Source: Flavobacteriaceae bacterium
GTDB taxonomy: Bacteria; Bacteroidota; Bacteroidia; Flavobacteriales; Flavobacteriaceae
Assembly (NCBI GenBank): GCA_031277535.1
Contig: JAITMD010000019.1
Coordinates: 1 to 64,000 of the forward strand
Length of the DNA stretch: 64,000 nt
Reading direction: 5' to 3'
Shown: piece after piece, positions 8,715 through 16,319 of the stretch
Layout: every line of letters begins with the position of its first letter
How positions within the stretch are numbered: position 1 is the stretch's first letter
Made by a program: the position numbers and the translations under genes
The notes under the pieces: model-generated
Database searches by the model: none
Told to the model about the DNA's origin: nothing
What the model saw: the letters and a program-made list of their open reading frames with translations, nothing else

Positions 8715-9188
8715 TTATTCATGGTGGTAAGGTTCATTTTTAAGAATCGTGAAACCTCTATAAATCTGTTCAATAATAAATAGGCGAATCATTTGATGGG
8801 AAAATGTCATGCGTGAAAGTGATATTTTCCCTTTCGCATTTTTATATACGTCTTCTGAAAATCCATAAGGTCCTCCTATAACAAAAACTAAAGTTTTAAT
8901 ACCAGAATTCATTTTTTTCTGCAATTCATCTGCAAAACCTATACTCGTGAATTCTTTACCTTTATCATCTAATAAAATTAATTGATCTGTAGGCCCTATT
9001 TTAGATAGAATAAGTTCTCCTTCCTTTTGTTTTTGTTGAGTTTCCGACATATTCTTAGCATTCTTGATGTCAGGAATTACTTCTAAATCAAACTTGATGT
9101 AAAACGATAATCGTTTTGTGTATTCATCCATTAGTGTTTGTAATGGCTTACTATCTGTTTTTCCAATTGCAAGTAATTTAATATTCAT
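8715..9188 (-). CDS. rlmH: 23S rRNA (pseudouridine1915-N3)-methyltransferase
   Basis: The 157-residue SPOUT methyltransferase modifies pseudouridine 1915 in helix 69 of 23S rRNA. Evidence is full length, the start MNIKLLAIGKT, the SAM-binding knot with VFVIGGPYGFSEDVY and the closing SRMTFSHQMIRLFIIEQIYRGFTI cut here to its first residues (SRMTFSHQM) and ending in PYHHE, which is nearly invariant in the family. It converges with the folP lipoprotein unit, with 25 bases between stops and no clear terminator. Confidence 0.97.
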   Translation of the reverse strand: MNIKLLAIGKTDSKPLQTLMDEYTKRLSFYIKFDLEVIPDIKNAKNMSETQQKQKEGELILSKIGPTDQLILLDDKGKEFTSIGFADELQKKMNSGIKTLVFVIGGPYGFSEDVYKNAKGKISLSRMTFSHQMIRLFIIEQIYRGFTILKNEPYHHE

Positions 9189-9207
9189 CTGTCTGATTTG
9201 ATTTGTG

Positions 9208-9215
9208 CAAAAATA
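9208..9215 (-). promoter_or_regulatory. -7 element TATTTTTG of rlmH
   Basis: The minus-strand TAnnTTTG element lies 19 bases before the rlmH start, giving a very short leader. Confidence 0.45.
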
Positions 9216-9413
9216 GTGCTTTTCTATTAATCTTAGAATACACCTTTAGGCTATTCATGCAAGTGAAGTATGTTTAACGCCTTAGAGAATAGTAAACAAA
9301 TGTATTTGTATGATTATTTCTGAAAATTAATGGTGTTGTATAAAAAACAAAACAGTTTTGCTGCATTTGGAATAAGCAGGTGATTATATATGTGCAGATG
9401 TTAATTTTTTTAA

Positions 9414-9445
9414 TTGACTCGTCTCTTGTAGAAGCTGTATATTTG
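9414..9445 (+). promoter_or_regulatory. Promoter TTG-N21-TATATTTG without a downstream gene
   Basis: TTG at 9414-9416 and a perfect TAnnTTTG (TATATTTG) at 9438-9445 are 21 bases apart, within the usual range for Bacteroidetes sigma-A. The next gene starts about 350 bases further on, beyond a terminator-like hairpin. Confidence 0.45.
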
Positions 9446-9690
9446 AATTTATTAAATAAATAGGTGTTTTGTTTTTAAATGTATAATATATTATTCGTTT
9501 AAGTTGTTTTTGGTATATATTAACTTTGATGTATTTCTTTTATATGTTAAAATAATATTTATTTTTGCAAACGGATTTTATGAAACAAATTATTTGGTAC
9601 CCGTTTTTATAAGAATCTTAAAAAATATCGCAACATATTTTAATAGCCACCAATACAGAGTACATTTTAAAAACAACAAACAACACTGAA

Positions 9691-9730
9691 GTTCATCTTG
9701 CAATTGTAGGGTGGGCTTTTTTATTTTTTG
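9691..9730 (+). terminator. Terminator-like hairpin with T-run
   Basis: GTTCATCTT (9691-9699) can pair, with several G-U pairs, with AGGGTGGGC (9708-9716), followed by TTTTTTATTTTTT. It would end a transcript starting near 9451. Confidence 0.5.
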
Positions 9731-9796
9731 TTTAGTAACTTAGGTTACAGTATATCTGTTGTGACAGTGGTATTTTTACCTTTTAAAATATGAACT

Positions 9797-10114
9797 ATGT
9801 TAGACTTTATAAATAAAATCTTTGGGCTAAACAAAGAAGATCAATTGAAAAATTATATTGGAGAAGGCGCCCTTTTAGTAGATGTCCGTAGCCCAGAAGA
9901 ATTTAAAGGAGGTTCTGTTGCAGGAGCTATTAATATTCCATTAGATAAGTTGGGAAATCAATTACATAAATTGCCAAGAGAAAGTAAGATTGTTGTATTT
10001 TGTAGAAGTGGAATGCGTAGTAGTCAAGCTAAACGATTGTTGGAGCATAAAGGATATATGCAAGTATTAAATGGAGGAACGTGGTCTAAAGTAGCTCGAG
10101 TAAAAGGAAAATAA
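9797..10114 (+). CDS. Rhodanese-like domain protein
   Basis: The 105-residue product is a single rhodanese domain: VDVRSPEEFKGGSVAGAINIP cut to its core VDVRSPEEF near residues 28-36, and the active-site loop CRSGMRS with Cys69, which could carry a persulfide. Such small proteins act in sulfur transfer or sulfide handling. No signal peptide is seen, so it is cytoplasmic. Two bases separate it from the methyltransferase gene that follows, so they form an operon. Confidence 0.9.
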   Translation: MLDFINKIFGLNKEDQLKNYIGEGALLVDVRSPEEFKGGSVAGAINIPLDKLGNQLHKLPRESKIVVFCRSGMRSSQAKRLLEHKGYMQVLNGGTWSKVARVKGK

Positions 10115-10116
10115 GT

Positions 10117-10731
10117 ATGAAGGAGTTTTGGAACACGCGTTATGGAGAGTCTATTTATGCTTATGGAATTGAACCAAATATTTTTTTTAAAGAAGTATTT
10201 GATCAATTGTTCCAGAAAGGAGTTGTACTTTTTGCTGCTGAAGGAGAAGGAAGAAATGCAGTTTATGCAGCACAAAAAGGGTGGCAAGTCAAAGCTTTTG
10301 ATCTAAGTATAGAGGCAAAAAATAAAGCTTTGCTATTGGCAAAACAACGAGGGGTAGAAATAGACTATGTAGTTAGTGAAATTGATTCGTTAGGTGATTC
10401 ATTTGATTTAGTAGATGCTTTAGTGCTTATATATGCCCATTTTCCAAAAGAAGTTAGAAAGGGATATCATCAACAATTGAGTAGATATGTTAAAACGGGT
10501 GGATTACTTGTTTTGGAAGCTTTTGAGAAAAAACACATCGAAAAACAATTAGTAAATCCTAAGGTAGGAGGGCCAAATCAAATAGATATGCTTTACAGTA
10601 TTGAGGAATTAAGAGATGACTTTCCAAACTTTGATTTTTTACTGCTTGAAGAAGCGGATGTAGTATTAAATGAAGGAATATTTCATCAAGGCGAAGCTCG
10701 GGTTGTACATGTGTTAGCAAAAAAGAGATAA
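10117..10731 (+). CDS. Class I SAM-dependent methyltransferase
   Basis: The 204-residue product resembles TehB/thiol-methyltransferase-like class I enzymes. It opens with FWNTRYGES, has the SAM-binding glycine-rich motif AAEGEGRNAVYAA at about 46-58, an acidic end of strand 2 (AFDLS) and a VLIYAHFP segment as motif IV. The substrate is unknown; small members of this group methylate tellurite, thiols or thiopurines. It is translated right behind the rhodanese gene, which would fit sulfur or thiol chemistry, but that is inference. Confidence 0.82.
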   Translation: MKEFWNTRYGESIYAYGIEPNIFFKEVFDQLFQKGVVLFAAEGEGRNAVYAAQKGWQVKAFDLSIEAKNKALLLAKQRGVEIDYVVSEIDSLGDSFDLVDALVLIYAHFPKEVRKGYHQQLSRYVKTGGLLVLEAFEKKHIEKQLVNPKVGGPNQIDMLYSIEELRDDFPNFDFLLLEEADVVLNEGIFHQGEARVVHVLAKKR

Positions 10732-10832
10732 GTGATTTACTCCTACAAAAAAAACATCAAATAGATGTTAAAAAGACTGCTAAATTGATTTAATTAACCA
10801 CCTTTGTACGATATCAAAAGAATTGAGAAAAT

Positions 10833-11414
10833 ATGAAAAGACTTAGTGTTATTGCCTTAGTATTAGGGATAACTTTGGTGTCATGTAAAGACAAAAAGAA
10901 AATAGAAACAATAGAGCCATTAGAAGAAGTAATAGAGTTTCAAGAACCACCTGCTGATGCTGTTTCATCAGAAATAGTGTTGGGAGTAAGTAATTTTATT
11001 AAAGATTCTTTGTTAGCGGGAGTAGATGCTAAGGCAATTCCTGCAGCAGATCGTCAATTCAAATTATATACAATCGATTTAAATGGCGATGGTAAAAAAG
11101 AGATTTTTGTAAGTCTTACAGGTACTTATTTTTGTGGTTCTGGTGGATGTACGGTTTTGTTACTTGATTCAACGTATAAACAGATTACAAAATTTACAGT
11201 AATGCAAACACCTATTTTTGTAGAGCCAACGATTGAAAATGGTTGGAAAGTATTAACTGTTAAGTCGCAAGGGGAATGGAAATCATTAGTCTTTGCAAAT
11301 GAAACATATCCTTCTAATCCTTCAGTTGTAGCCAAAGTATCTTATGATGCACCAAGTGGGCACGCAGAAGCTGTTTTTGACCCAAATAAGACAGAAAATG
11401 TCTATGAATTTTAA
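10833..11414 (+). CDS. Putative lipoprotein with VCBS/FG-GAP-like motif
   Basis: The 193-residue product has a signal peptide with lipobox LVSC (Cys18), an acidic linker, and a motif YTIDLNGDGKKEIFVS that resembles a calcium-binding FG-GAP/VCBS blade. A CGSGGC segment follows at about 105-110. The function is unknown; it may be an outer-membrane or periplasmic binding lipoprotein. It is a single-gene unit ending in a clear terminator. Confidence 0.75.
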   Translation: MKRLSVIALVLGITLVSCKDKKKIETIEPLEEVIEFQEPPADAVSSEIVLGVSNFIKDSLLAGVDAKAIPAADRQFKLYTIDLNGDGKKEIFVSLTGTYFCGSGGCTVLLLDSTYKQITKFTVMQTPIFVEPTIENGWKVLTVKSQGEWKSLVFANETYPSNPSVVAKVSYDAPSGHAEAVFDPNKTENVYEF

Positions 11415-11427
11415 AGGATACACTAAA

Positions 11428-11459
11428 AACCTTGAAGCATAAACTTCAAGGTTTTTTTA
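11428..11459 (+). terminator. Terminator after the 10833 lipoprotein gene
   Basis: Perfect arms AACCTTGAAG (11428-11437) and CTTCAAGGTT (11444-11453) are followed by a T-run. Confidence 0.92.
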
Positions 11460-11752
11460 TTAGTTTCTTCAAGCATACTACATTCCGTATAAGATCTCCT
11501 TATGTATGTCTGACAACTTTAAGTATATGATACTTTTAAAAAGTTCATATGCCATATCTCTTGTATTCTATTTTGTATTCTGCAAAGAATAATGTAAAGA
11601 AAGGTCTGTAAGGTCTTAAACTTTTAGATAGAATATAGATTCTCGCTTTGGTGTTTTTAATAGGTGCAGAAGGTGGAAATATTTTTAAAGGGTTTCGCTA
11701 CTTAATAGAAGTAACATTCGTTTTGATTTAAAAGTAAATAGTTGAACAATAG

Positions 11753-11815
11753 GTGGAGTATAAGAGGACAATTGTTCGACAAACAGCCTCTCTACTCCAC
11801 TAAATACGAAGTATT
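11753..11815. repeat. Bulged inverted repeat plus small hairpin
   Basis: GTGGAGTA (11753-11760) pairs with TACTCCAC (11793-11800) and AGAGG (11763-11767) pairs with CCTCT (11787-11791), separated by small bulges, with a 19-base loop. AATAC/GTATT at 11803-11815 forms a second hairpin directly after it. No T-run follows, so it is not a standard terminator. Confidence 0.5.
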
Positions 11816-12137
11816 GTCCACGAATTGTCCAAGGAATTTCGAAGAAGTCCCGATTTTACTGAGACCAATACACTTCCTAAAAAGGTATAAAAATAGTGTT
11901 GTTTATGTAATGTATTGATTTATAATGTTTTGATTTGTAGTGTCAATAAAAAAAAGTACCTGTTTTTTTTGAAAAAAGGTGTTTAAGAAGAGTCAAATGA
12001 CCATTAATAGAAAAAAAACAGTTTGTAATCGTGTATAAGATCATTATTTATAGAATTAATACCCAAGAATATAAAAAAAATGAAGTGTTTTTTTAGACAA
12101 TCTAATTAATACATTTTTGAGTTATAAGTCCAAGGGG

Positions 12138-12167
12138 GTATCAAAGTATTTATGCAATATTTGATAC
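12138..12167. repeat. Inverted repeat GTATCAAA / TTTGATAC
   Basis: The arms at 12138-12150 and 12156-12167 pair over 12 bases with one bulged G. It lies about 130 bases before the SUFU-like gene, where an operator or a terminator relic are both possible. Confidence 0.45.
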
Positions 12168-12298
12168 TTGTCTTGTTTGGTAAGATAGGTGTTTTGTAAT
12201 CGTTAACTATTATTGTAATAGATAGTTATATCCAATAAATGATGTTGATTTTAGTGTTATCTTTAATGAATGTATAAAGCAAATAAATAAATGCAAGT

Positions 12299-12892
12299 AT
12301 GATACCAACTGAAGAAGATAAACAATACGCTAAACTTTTAGCGCATTCTTTAGGGATAGAGGAAAAACCTGAAATCTATACCTATTATGATGAAGATGAA
12401 AGTCATTCTGTTGATATAATAAGTATAGTTGACCCCATTGACAAGAATGTGGTAATTAGCAGTAGTATAGGATTGTCAAATTATTCGAATTTAATAGAAA
12501 TGAAGGATGGAACTGAGTTTAGTATTCCTGTCGAATTATTGATGGTTAGTTATAAAGAGTTTGACTCTATGCAGAATGTAATATCTACTGTAAGTTTTTA
12601 TATTATGAAAAATAGTTGGAACTGTCAGCCAGGCACTGTATTTAAGTCTATGATTTCTGATTATTATGATTTTCCAATGAAACATGTGATGTTTATAAGA
12701 CCTTATTTATGGGAAGATAAATTGAGCAATTTGAAGTTTGGGAAAAAATCGGTTCACTGTTTATTATTAGTGCCTATTTCGGATGAGGAATTGCAGTATA
12801 AGTTAGAGTATGGAAGTAGTAGTTTGGAAGAATTACTTTTTGGAGTACACAAAATTGATTTATATGATTTAAAGAGAAAATCTGTCGTTTGA
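12299..12892 (+). CDS. Suppressor-of-fused (SUFU) domain protein, immunity-like
   Basis: The 197-residue product resembles bacterial SUFU-domain proteins: the C-terminal signature LLLVPISDEEL followed by an LE/LEEL segment and the closing DLKRKSVV correspond to the family's PI-x-E and D-x-R-x-SV motifs. Bacterial SUFU proteins are best known as immunity proteins against polymorphic toxins. No signal peptide is seen. It is the first of four accessory genes; no matching toxin is encoded in the window. Confidence 0.65.
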   Translation: MIPTEEDKQYAKLLAHSLGIEEKPEIYTYYDEDESHSVDIISIVDPIDKNVVISSSIGLSNYSNLIEMKDGTEFSIPVELLMVSYKEFDSMQNVISTVSFYIMKNSWNCQPGTVFKSMISDYYDFPMKHVMFIRPYLWEDKLSNLKFGKKSVHCLLLVPISDEELQYKLEYGSSSLEELLFGVHKIDLYDLKRKSVV

Positions 12893-13397
12893 TTTTAGGA
12901 TGTATTGAATCAAGAGGATTGAATTAGATTTTTAAATGTAAGACTTGAGAAAGCTATTGTTATAGGTGCCAAAGAATCTTTTTTTACTTTGTTGTATATA
13001 AATTTTAATGTGTTGTATATCAATATTGTTGCAAGTTGTTGTTTGACAACTTTGACAGATGAGCTTTTTAGCGTACAACTGTTGACTATAGCAATTTTTA
13101 TTTCTTTTGAAATGATGATGGCTTCTCCTAATACAATAGACTTTTTAAAAGAAGTTTAAAGAGAATAAATAATTAAGGAGAAGAGATACTCAAGATTATT
13201 TTTTGATAAAAAGCATATAGTTTGATTTGTATTGATGAGTTTTTATACCATGGAATGGTTGTACTTTTGTGATATTAATCACAAGAAAACAGTACGATTC
13301 GTTTTGCTATTTAGCTATAGTATAGGTAGGGCAAGAATTATTTAGTATTTCTTAAAGTACTTTATCTTTTCTATATCAAAATGGAGTAATGACAATT
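12893..13397. other. About 500 bases without a clear gene
   Basis: An open stretch without an ATG runs from about 12925 to a TAA at 13157-13159; its translation is hydrophobic and matches no known family, so it may be a broken gene. A TACTTTTG element at 13262-13269 matches the -7 consensus and may serve the following operon, with a leader of about 125 bases. Confidence 0.45.
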
Positions 13398-14039
13398 ATG
13401 AAACAAATATATATATCGTGTAGTTTTTCTATGCAGCATGAGTTGAGAGAAGCTATTAATACAATAAAGAAAGCAGTAACAGTAGCTGATTGTACTCCTT
13501 TTGTGTTTATTGAGCAATACACTTTTGAAGTTTCTCAAGAGAAAGAAATGATGCAACGTGCTTTACGAGATATTGATGAAAGTTGTTGTCTATTGGCAGA
13601 AACGACTGATAAGGGCATTGGAATAGGAATAGAGGCTGGATATGCGAAAGCACAAGGAAAACCTATTATATATTTGCGTCAAGCTGAGGTGTCTCATTCT
13701 ACTACAATGTCTGGTCTGGCAGATTATCACGTATTGTATCGAGATACTAAAGATTTGAGTGAGCAATTGAGTGGTGTACTGCTACAAGTCAAGTGGGATG
13801 TGGAGTTGAGGGAGTATGTTATTTCTCTATTAATTGCGAAACAAGCTACTTTTACGAAGGAAGTTTTAGAATACCTGAAAAGGTATAAAACTAAAGGAGG
13901 GAAACAGCATAGAGCAGAGGAAATACTCACAGCTATTAAAACGCAATATGTTCTTATATCAGAATGGAGTGATAAGGTAGATGATATTTTAGATATGGTA
14001 ACTGGTTTTTGTTCTCCAGAATGGAAGGTATGGGAATAA
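13398..14039 (+). CDS. Deoxyribosyltransferase-like/unknown two-domain protein
   Basis: The first about 130 residues look like the nucleoside 2-deoxyribosyltransferase/TIR-like fold: a starting strand IYISCSFSM, a conserved acidic segment with GIGIEAGYAKAQGKPIIYL near residues 75-95 (key GxExGYA), and a final strand. The last about 75 residues are a separate helical domain ending GFCSPEWKVW that recurs in proteins of Bacteroidetes of unknown role. The ATG at 13398 (MKQIYIS) is preferred over one three codons earlier. It is followed by the next gene after 17 bases. A role in nucleotide turnover or in toxin immunity is possible; neither is shown. Confidence 0.55.
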   Translation: MKQIYISCSFSMQHELREAINTIKKAVTVADCTPFVFIEQYTFEVSQEKEMMQRALRDIDESCCLLAETTDKGIGIGIEAGYAKAQGKPIIYLRQAEVSHSTTMSGLADYHVLYRDTKDLSEQLSGVLLQVKWDVELREYVISLLIAKQATFTKEVLEYLKRYKTKGGKQHRAEEILTAIKTQYVLISEWSDKVDDILDMVTGFCSPEWKVWE

Positions 14040-14056
14040 AGTAAATTATTAGAGAG

Positions 14057-14686
14057 ATGAAACAAACAATTTTAGATAGAATACAGGCTTTAGGAGGAGA
14101 TTTAAGTGGAGTAAAGGGAAGTTCTTTACAAGAAGACATTACAGCTATTAGTTTTAATACAGTATTATATCCAAAGCCAGAAGATACTCCTTGGGCGGAT
14201 GAAGAAGATCAAGAACCTATTTATGGGTTGGGAGAGTTTGTAGATGCACATCGAGAGTTAATCGCTACAGATAGACAAGCTTTTTATGATAAGATGATCA
14301 CCCACTATTATGTGGAAACAGAGGAGGGAAGAGGACAAATGTTTTGGACAGCAATGCCTTTTACACCTTATCAGGAAGGTACTGATGATTATGAAGAATG
14401 GAATGTTGACTTTGTGGATGAGGATTTTGTCAACTTAAGTGCGATCGAAAAGGTTGTAGGGACTAAACAGCCTACGATGATACAGTTGTTTTATAGTTAT
14501 GGTTTTCCAGATCATTATTATATTTGTATAGAGGATCCTAATCAGGAGAACCCAACAGTATTTGGTACAGATCATGAGGAGTTCTTTAGGGAGATAACCA
14601 ATGAAGGGAATTTAGAGGAATTCATGCAGCAGTTTATGACGCCACAGGAGTTAATTAATATAGTAGATAAAGCATTAAGTAAATAG
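14057..14686 (+). CDS. Acidic hypothetical protein, immunity-like
   Basis: The 209-residue acidic product has no signal peptide or membrane segment. Recognisable pieces are a Trp-rich acidic segment (TPWADEEDQEP), YSYGFPDHYYICIEDPN and NPTVFGTDHEEFF near residues 150-185. The mix of aromatic and acidic residues and the neighbourhood suggest the SMI1/KNR4-like immunity group, but the match is not firm. It is co-transcribed with the genes at 13398 and 14694 (7-base gap). Confidence 0.55.
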   Translation: MKQTILDRIQALGGDLSGVKGSSLQEDITAISFNTVLYPKPEDTPWADEEDQEPIYGLGEFVDAHRELIATDRQAFYDKMITHYYVETEEGRGQMFWTAMPFTPYQEGTDDYEEWNVDFVDEDFVNLSAIEKVVGTKQPTMIQLFYSYGFPDHYYICIEDPNQENPTVFGTDHEEFFREITNEGNLEEFMQQFMTPQELINIVDKALSK

Positions 14687-14693
14687 AAGATAG

Positions 14694-15098
14694 ATGAAGT
14701 TAACAGCACAAGATTTTAAGGCATCAGAATATGATGCGGAAACATTAGAAATGGATTATACTTTAGGAGAAGAGGTAATTAATCTTTCTATTTATAATGG
14801 CAATGACGAGTTGGAAGTAATTCTAAAAGATGTAAATGCAGTAGTAGATCAGTTAGATAAGCATAATGCTGAAGGAAAAGATATTATTGTAGATGAGTTA
14901 TATGATGCCTATAGCGATGAGAATGAAGGTTTATCAGAAGAACAATTTAGAGAAGAACTTAGTTTATTATCGTTGTATTTTACAGGAGATGGAGAGGTAG
15001 AGTTTACTTATGAAGGAGGGGATTATTTTGGAGATCATATTCTTTCAATTGAGATGACGGATGGAGAGTTTGAACATTATGTTGCAATGAATGGATAA
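14694..15098 (+). CDS. Small acidic protein, DUF2262-like
   Basis: The 134-residue product is very acidic. The C-terminal half, with LYDAYSDENEGLSEEQFREEL cut to its core EGLSEEQFREEL, then LSLYFTGDGEVEF and GGDYFGDHIL, follows the DUF2262 pattern (a strand with GxxE, then a DGDxFxGHxI-type segment), a family common among small accessory and immunity-like proteins. It is the last gene of this operon and ends 18 bases before a strong terminator. Confidence 0.6.
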   Translation: MKLTAQDFKASEYDAETLEMDYTLGEEVINLSIYNGNDELEVILKDVNAVVDQLDKHNAEGKDIIVDELYDAYSDENEGLSEEQFREELSLLSLYFTGDGEVEFTYEGGDYFGDHILSIEMTDGEFEHYVAMNG

Positions 15099-15115
15099 GT
15101 AAAAAATACATATAT

Positions 15116-15155
15116 AAAAGGCTTAGAGTTAATGCGCTAAGCCTTTTGTTTTTTA
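15116..15155 (+). terminator. Terminator of the immunity-like operon
   Basis: Perfect 11-base arms AAAAGGCTTAG (15116-15126) and CTAAGCCTTTT (15137-15147) are followed by a T-run. Confidence 0.92.
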
Positions 15156-15159
15156 GAGG

Positions 15160-15189
15160 TTGTAGTTATATAGTTTTTATGTTACTTTG
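15160..15189 (+). promoter_or_regulatory. Promoter TTG-N19-TTACTTTG of the SWIM gene
   Basis: TTG at 15160-15162 and TTACTTTG (7 of 8 matches to TAnnTTTG) at 15182-15189 are spaced by 19 bases, and the ATG follows 24 bases later. Confidence 0.5.
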
Positions 15190-15213
15190 TGTTGAGCAAA
15201 AAAGAAGTGCATT

Positions 15214-16245
15214 ATGAAAGTAGCAGACGTAATCAAATCAATAAGTACAAAAGAAAAGAATAGAGCTATACAATTACCTGTTAGAGAATTAGAGCAAGAA
15301 GGTAAGGGGAGCTATGTGGCTTTTGTAGATGATAGAGAGCATAGCTATGATGTACAGCTGTCTATTCAGGCTTCTAAGATAACGGCGTTTACATGTGATT
15401 GTCCTCAAGGAGAAACCTTGTGTTTACATAAAATAGCAGTACTTATTGCTACACAAGAGAATAAAGGAACAACTACAACAGTAATTGCAAAGAGAAAAAA
15501 GAAGAAGCTAACCGAAACAGAAGAATTAATGCTTCGCATAGATAAAGAAGCTATAACAGGATGGCTATCTGATGTGTTTAAAAAGAATAAACCATTAGAA
15601 CAATTATTTTTACTTACCTTTTCTACAGAAGAAAAACAATATACAACAGAACAAGTAAAAGAGATGATGGAACAGACAATTAAGTCTGTAGCAGGACGTC
15701 GCAAGACTTTGGAAGGAGCTAATGTAAAGAAGTTGTTGGATTTGATGAATATAGCTTTAGATCCTGTGAAGCAATTTGTAACAACTAATTTGAATAAATC
15801 AATTGCGTATGAAATTTATGTTGTTGTGATTGAAACAATGACTGATTTTCAGAATCGCATACATACGTATAGTAAAAAATTAGATGCTTTTTATGATGAT
15901 TATGTTGAGTGGTTTGCAATAACAATTAATACTATTCAGGTAGAAGATGTTTGGCAAAAAGTAGTGAAAGAACATATTGTAAGAAGTTTTATTCAGGCAC
16001 AAGAAAAAAGTAAGATTGCCTATAGAACATACAATGATAATTTGGTCAAACAGATTTATCTTTCTGCAACAAAAAATCAGAAAACTTTTGTTGTAGATGA
16101 ATTGAAACACTGTATTCTAACAATGGGATTGGTACGCAAAAATTTAGATATAGACTATGTGTTGTTCTTAAAAGAAATGGCATTAGATGAAGATATATAC
16201 GAAGAGGTTGAAAGTTTTTTTAAAATAGAAAAATATTCTTGGTAA
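15214..16245 (+). CDS. SWIM zinc-finger protein
   Basis: The 343-residue product has a SWIM zinc-binding motif CxCx(6)CxH formed by Cys61, Cys63, Cys70 and His72 in FTCDCPQGETLCLHK. A basic run KRKKKK follows at about residues 95-100. The remaining 230 residues are mainly helical and match no domain that I recognise. SWIM motifs occur in proteins that bind DNA or proteins, often next to SWI2/SNF2 helicases, but no helicase lies here. It is a single-gene unit with its own promoter. Confidence 0.8.
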   Translation: MKVADVIKSISTKEKNRAIQLPVRELEQEGKGSYVAFVDDREHSYDVQLSIQASKITAFTCDCPQGETLCLHKIAVLIATQENKGTTTTVIAKRKKKKLTETEELMLRIDKEAITGWLSDVFKKNKPLEQLFLLTFSTEEKQYTTEQVKEMMEQTIKSVAGRRKTLEGANVKKLLDLMNIALDPVKQFVTTNLNKSIAYEIYVVVIETMTDFQNRIHTYSKKLDAFYDDYVEWFAITINTIQVEDVWQKVVKEHIVRSFIQAQEKSKIAYRTYNDNLVKQIYLSATKNQKTFVVDELKHCILTMGLVRKNLDIDYVLFLKEMALDEDIYEEVESFFKIEKYSW

Positions 16246-16319
16246 GTGATGCATTTTAGATTTAAAAGAAAAGTACTGGTTTAAAATTTCTTACCTTGTG
16301 AAGGTAAAAATATAAGACC

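Larger units (their letters stand above)
9189..9796. other. 608-base intergenic stretch, possible small transcript
   Basis: No gene with a plausible protein is seen. The stretch contains the rlmH promoter at its left end, a good plus-strand promoter at 9414-9445 and a terminator-like hairpin at 9691-9730, which together could bound a non-coding RNA of about 275 bases. Confidence 0.5.
11415..12298. other. 884-base intergenic stretch with stable hairpins
   Basis: After the terminator no gene is seen for over 800 bases. The stretch has a bulged hairpin at 11753-11800, a small one at 11803-11815 and a third at 12138-12167. It opens the accessory immunity-like region and may carry an RNA or the remains of a lost gene. 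Confidence 0.55.

Noticed and set aside
9504..9689. 61-codon open frame in the rlmH-rhodanese gap
   Set aside because: Hydrophobic, low-complexity translation, no family, lies inside the candidate RNA; chance frame in AT-rich DNA.
12925..13159. Open stretch without ATG between the SUFU-like and deoxyribosyltransferase-like genes
   Set aside because: Possibly a decayed gene, but no start and no recognisable domain; not called as a gene.
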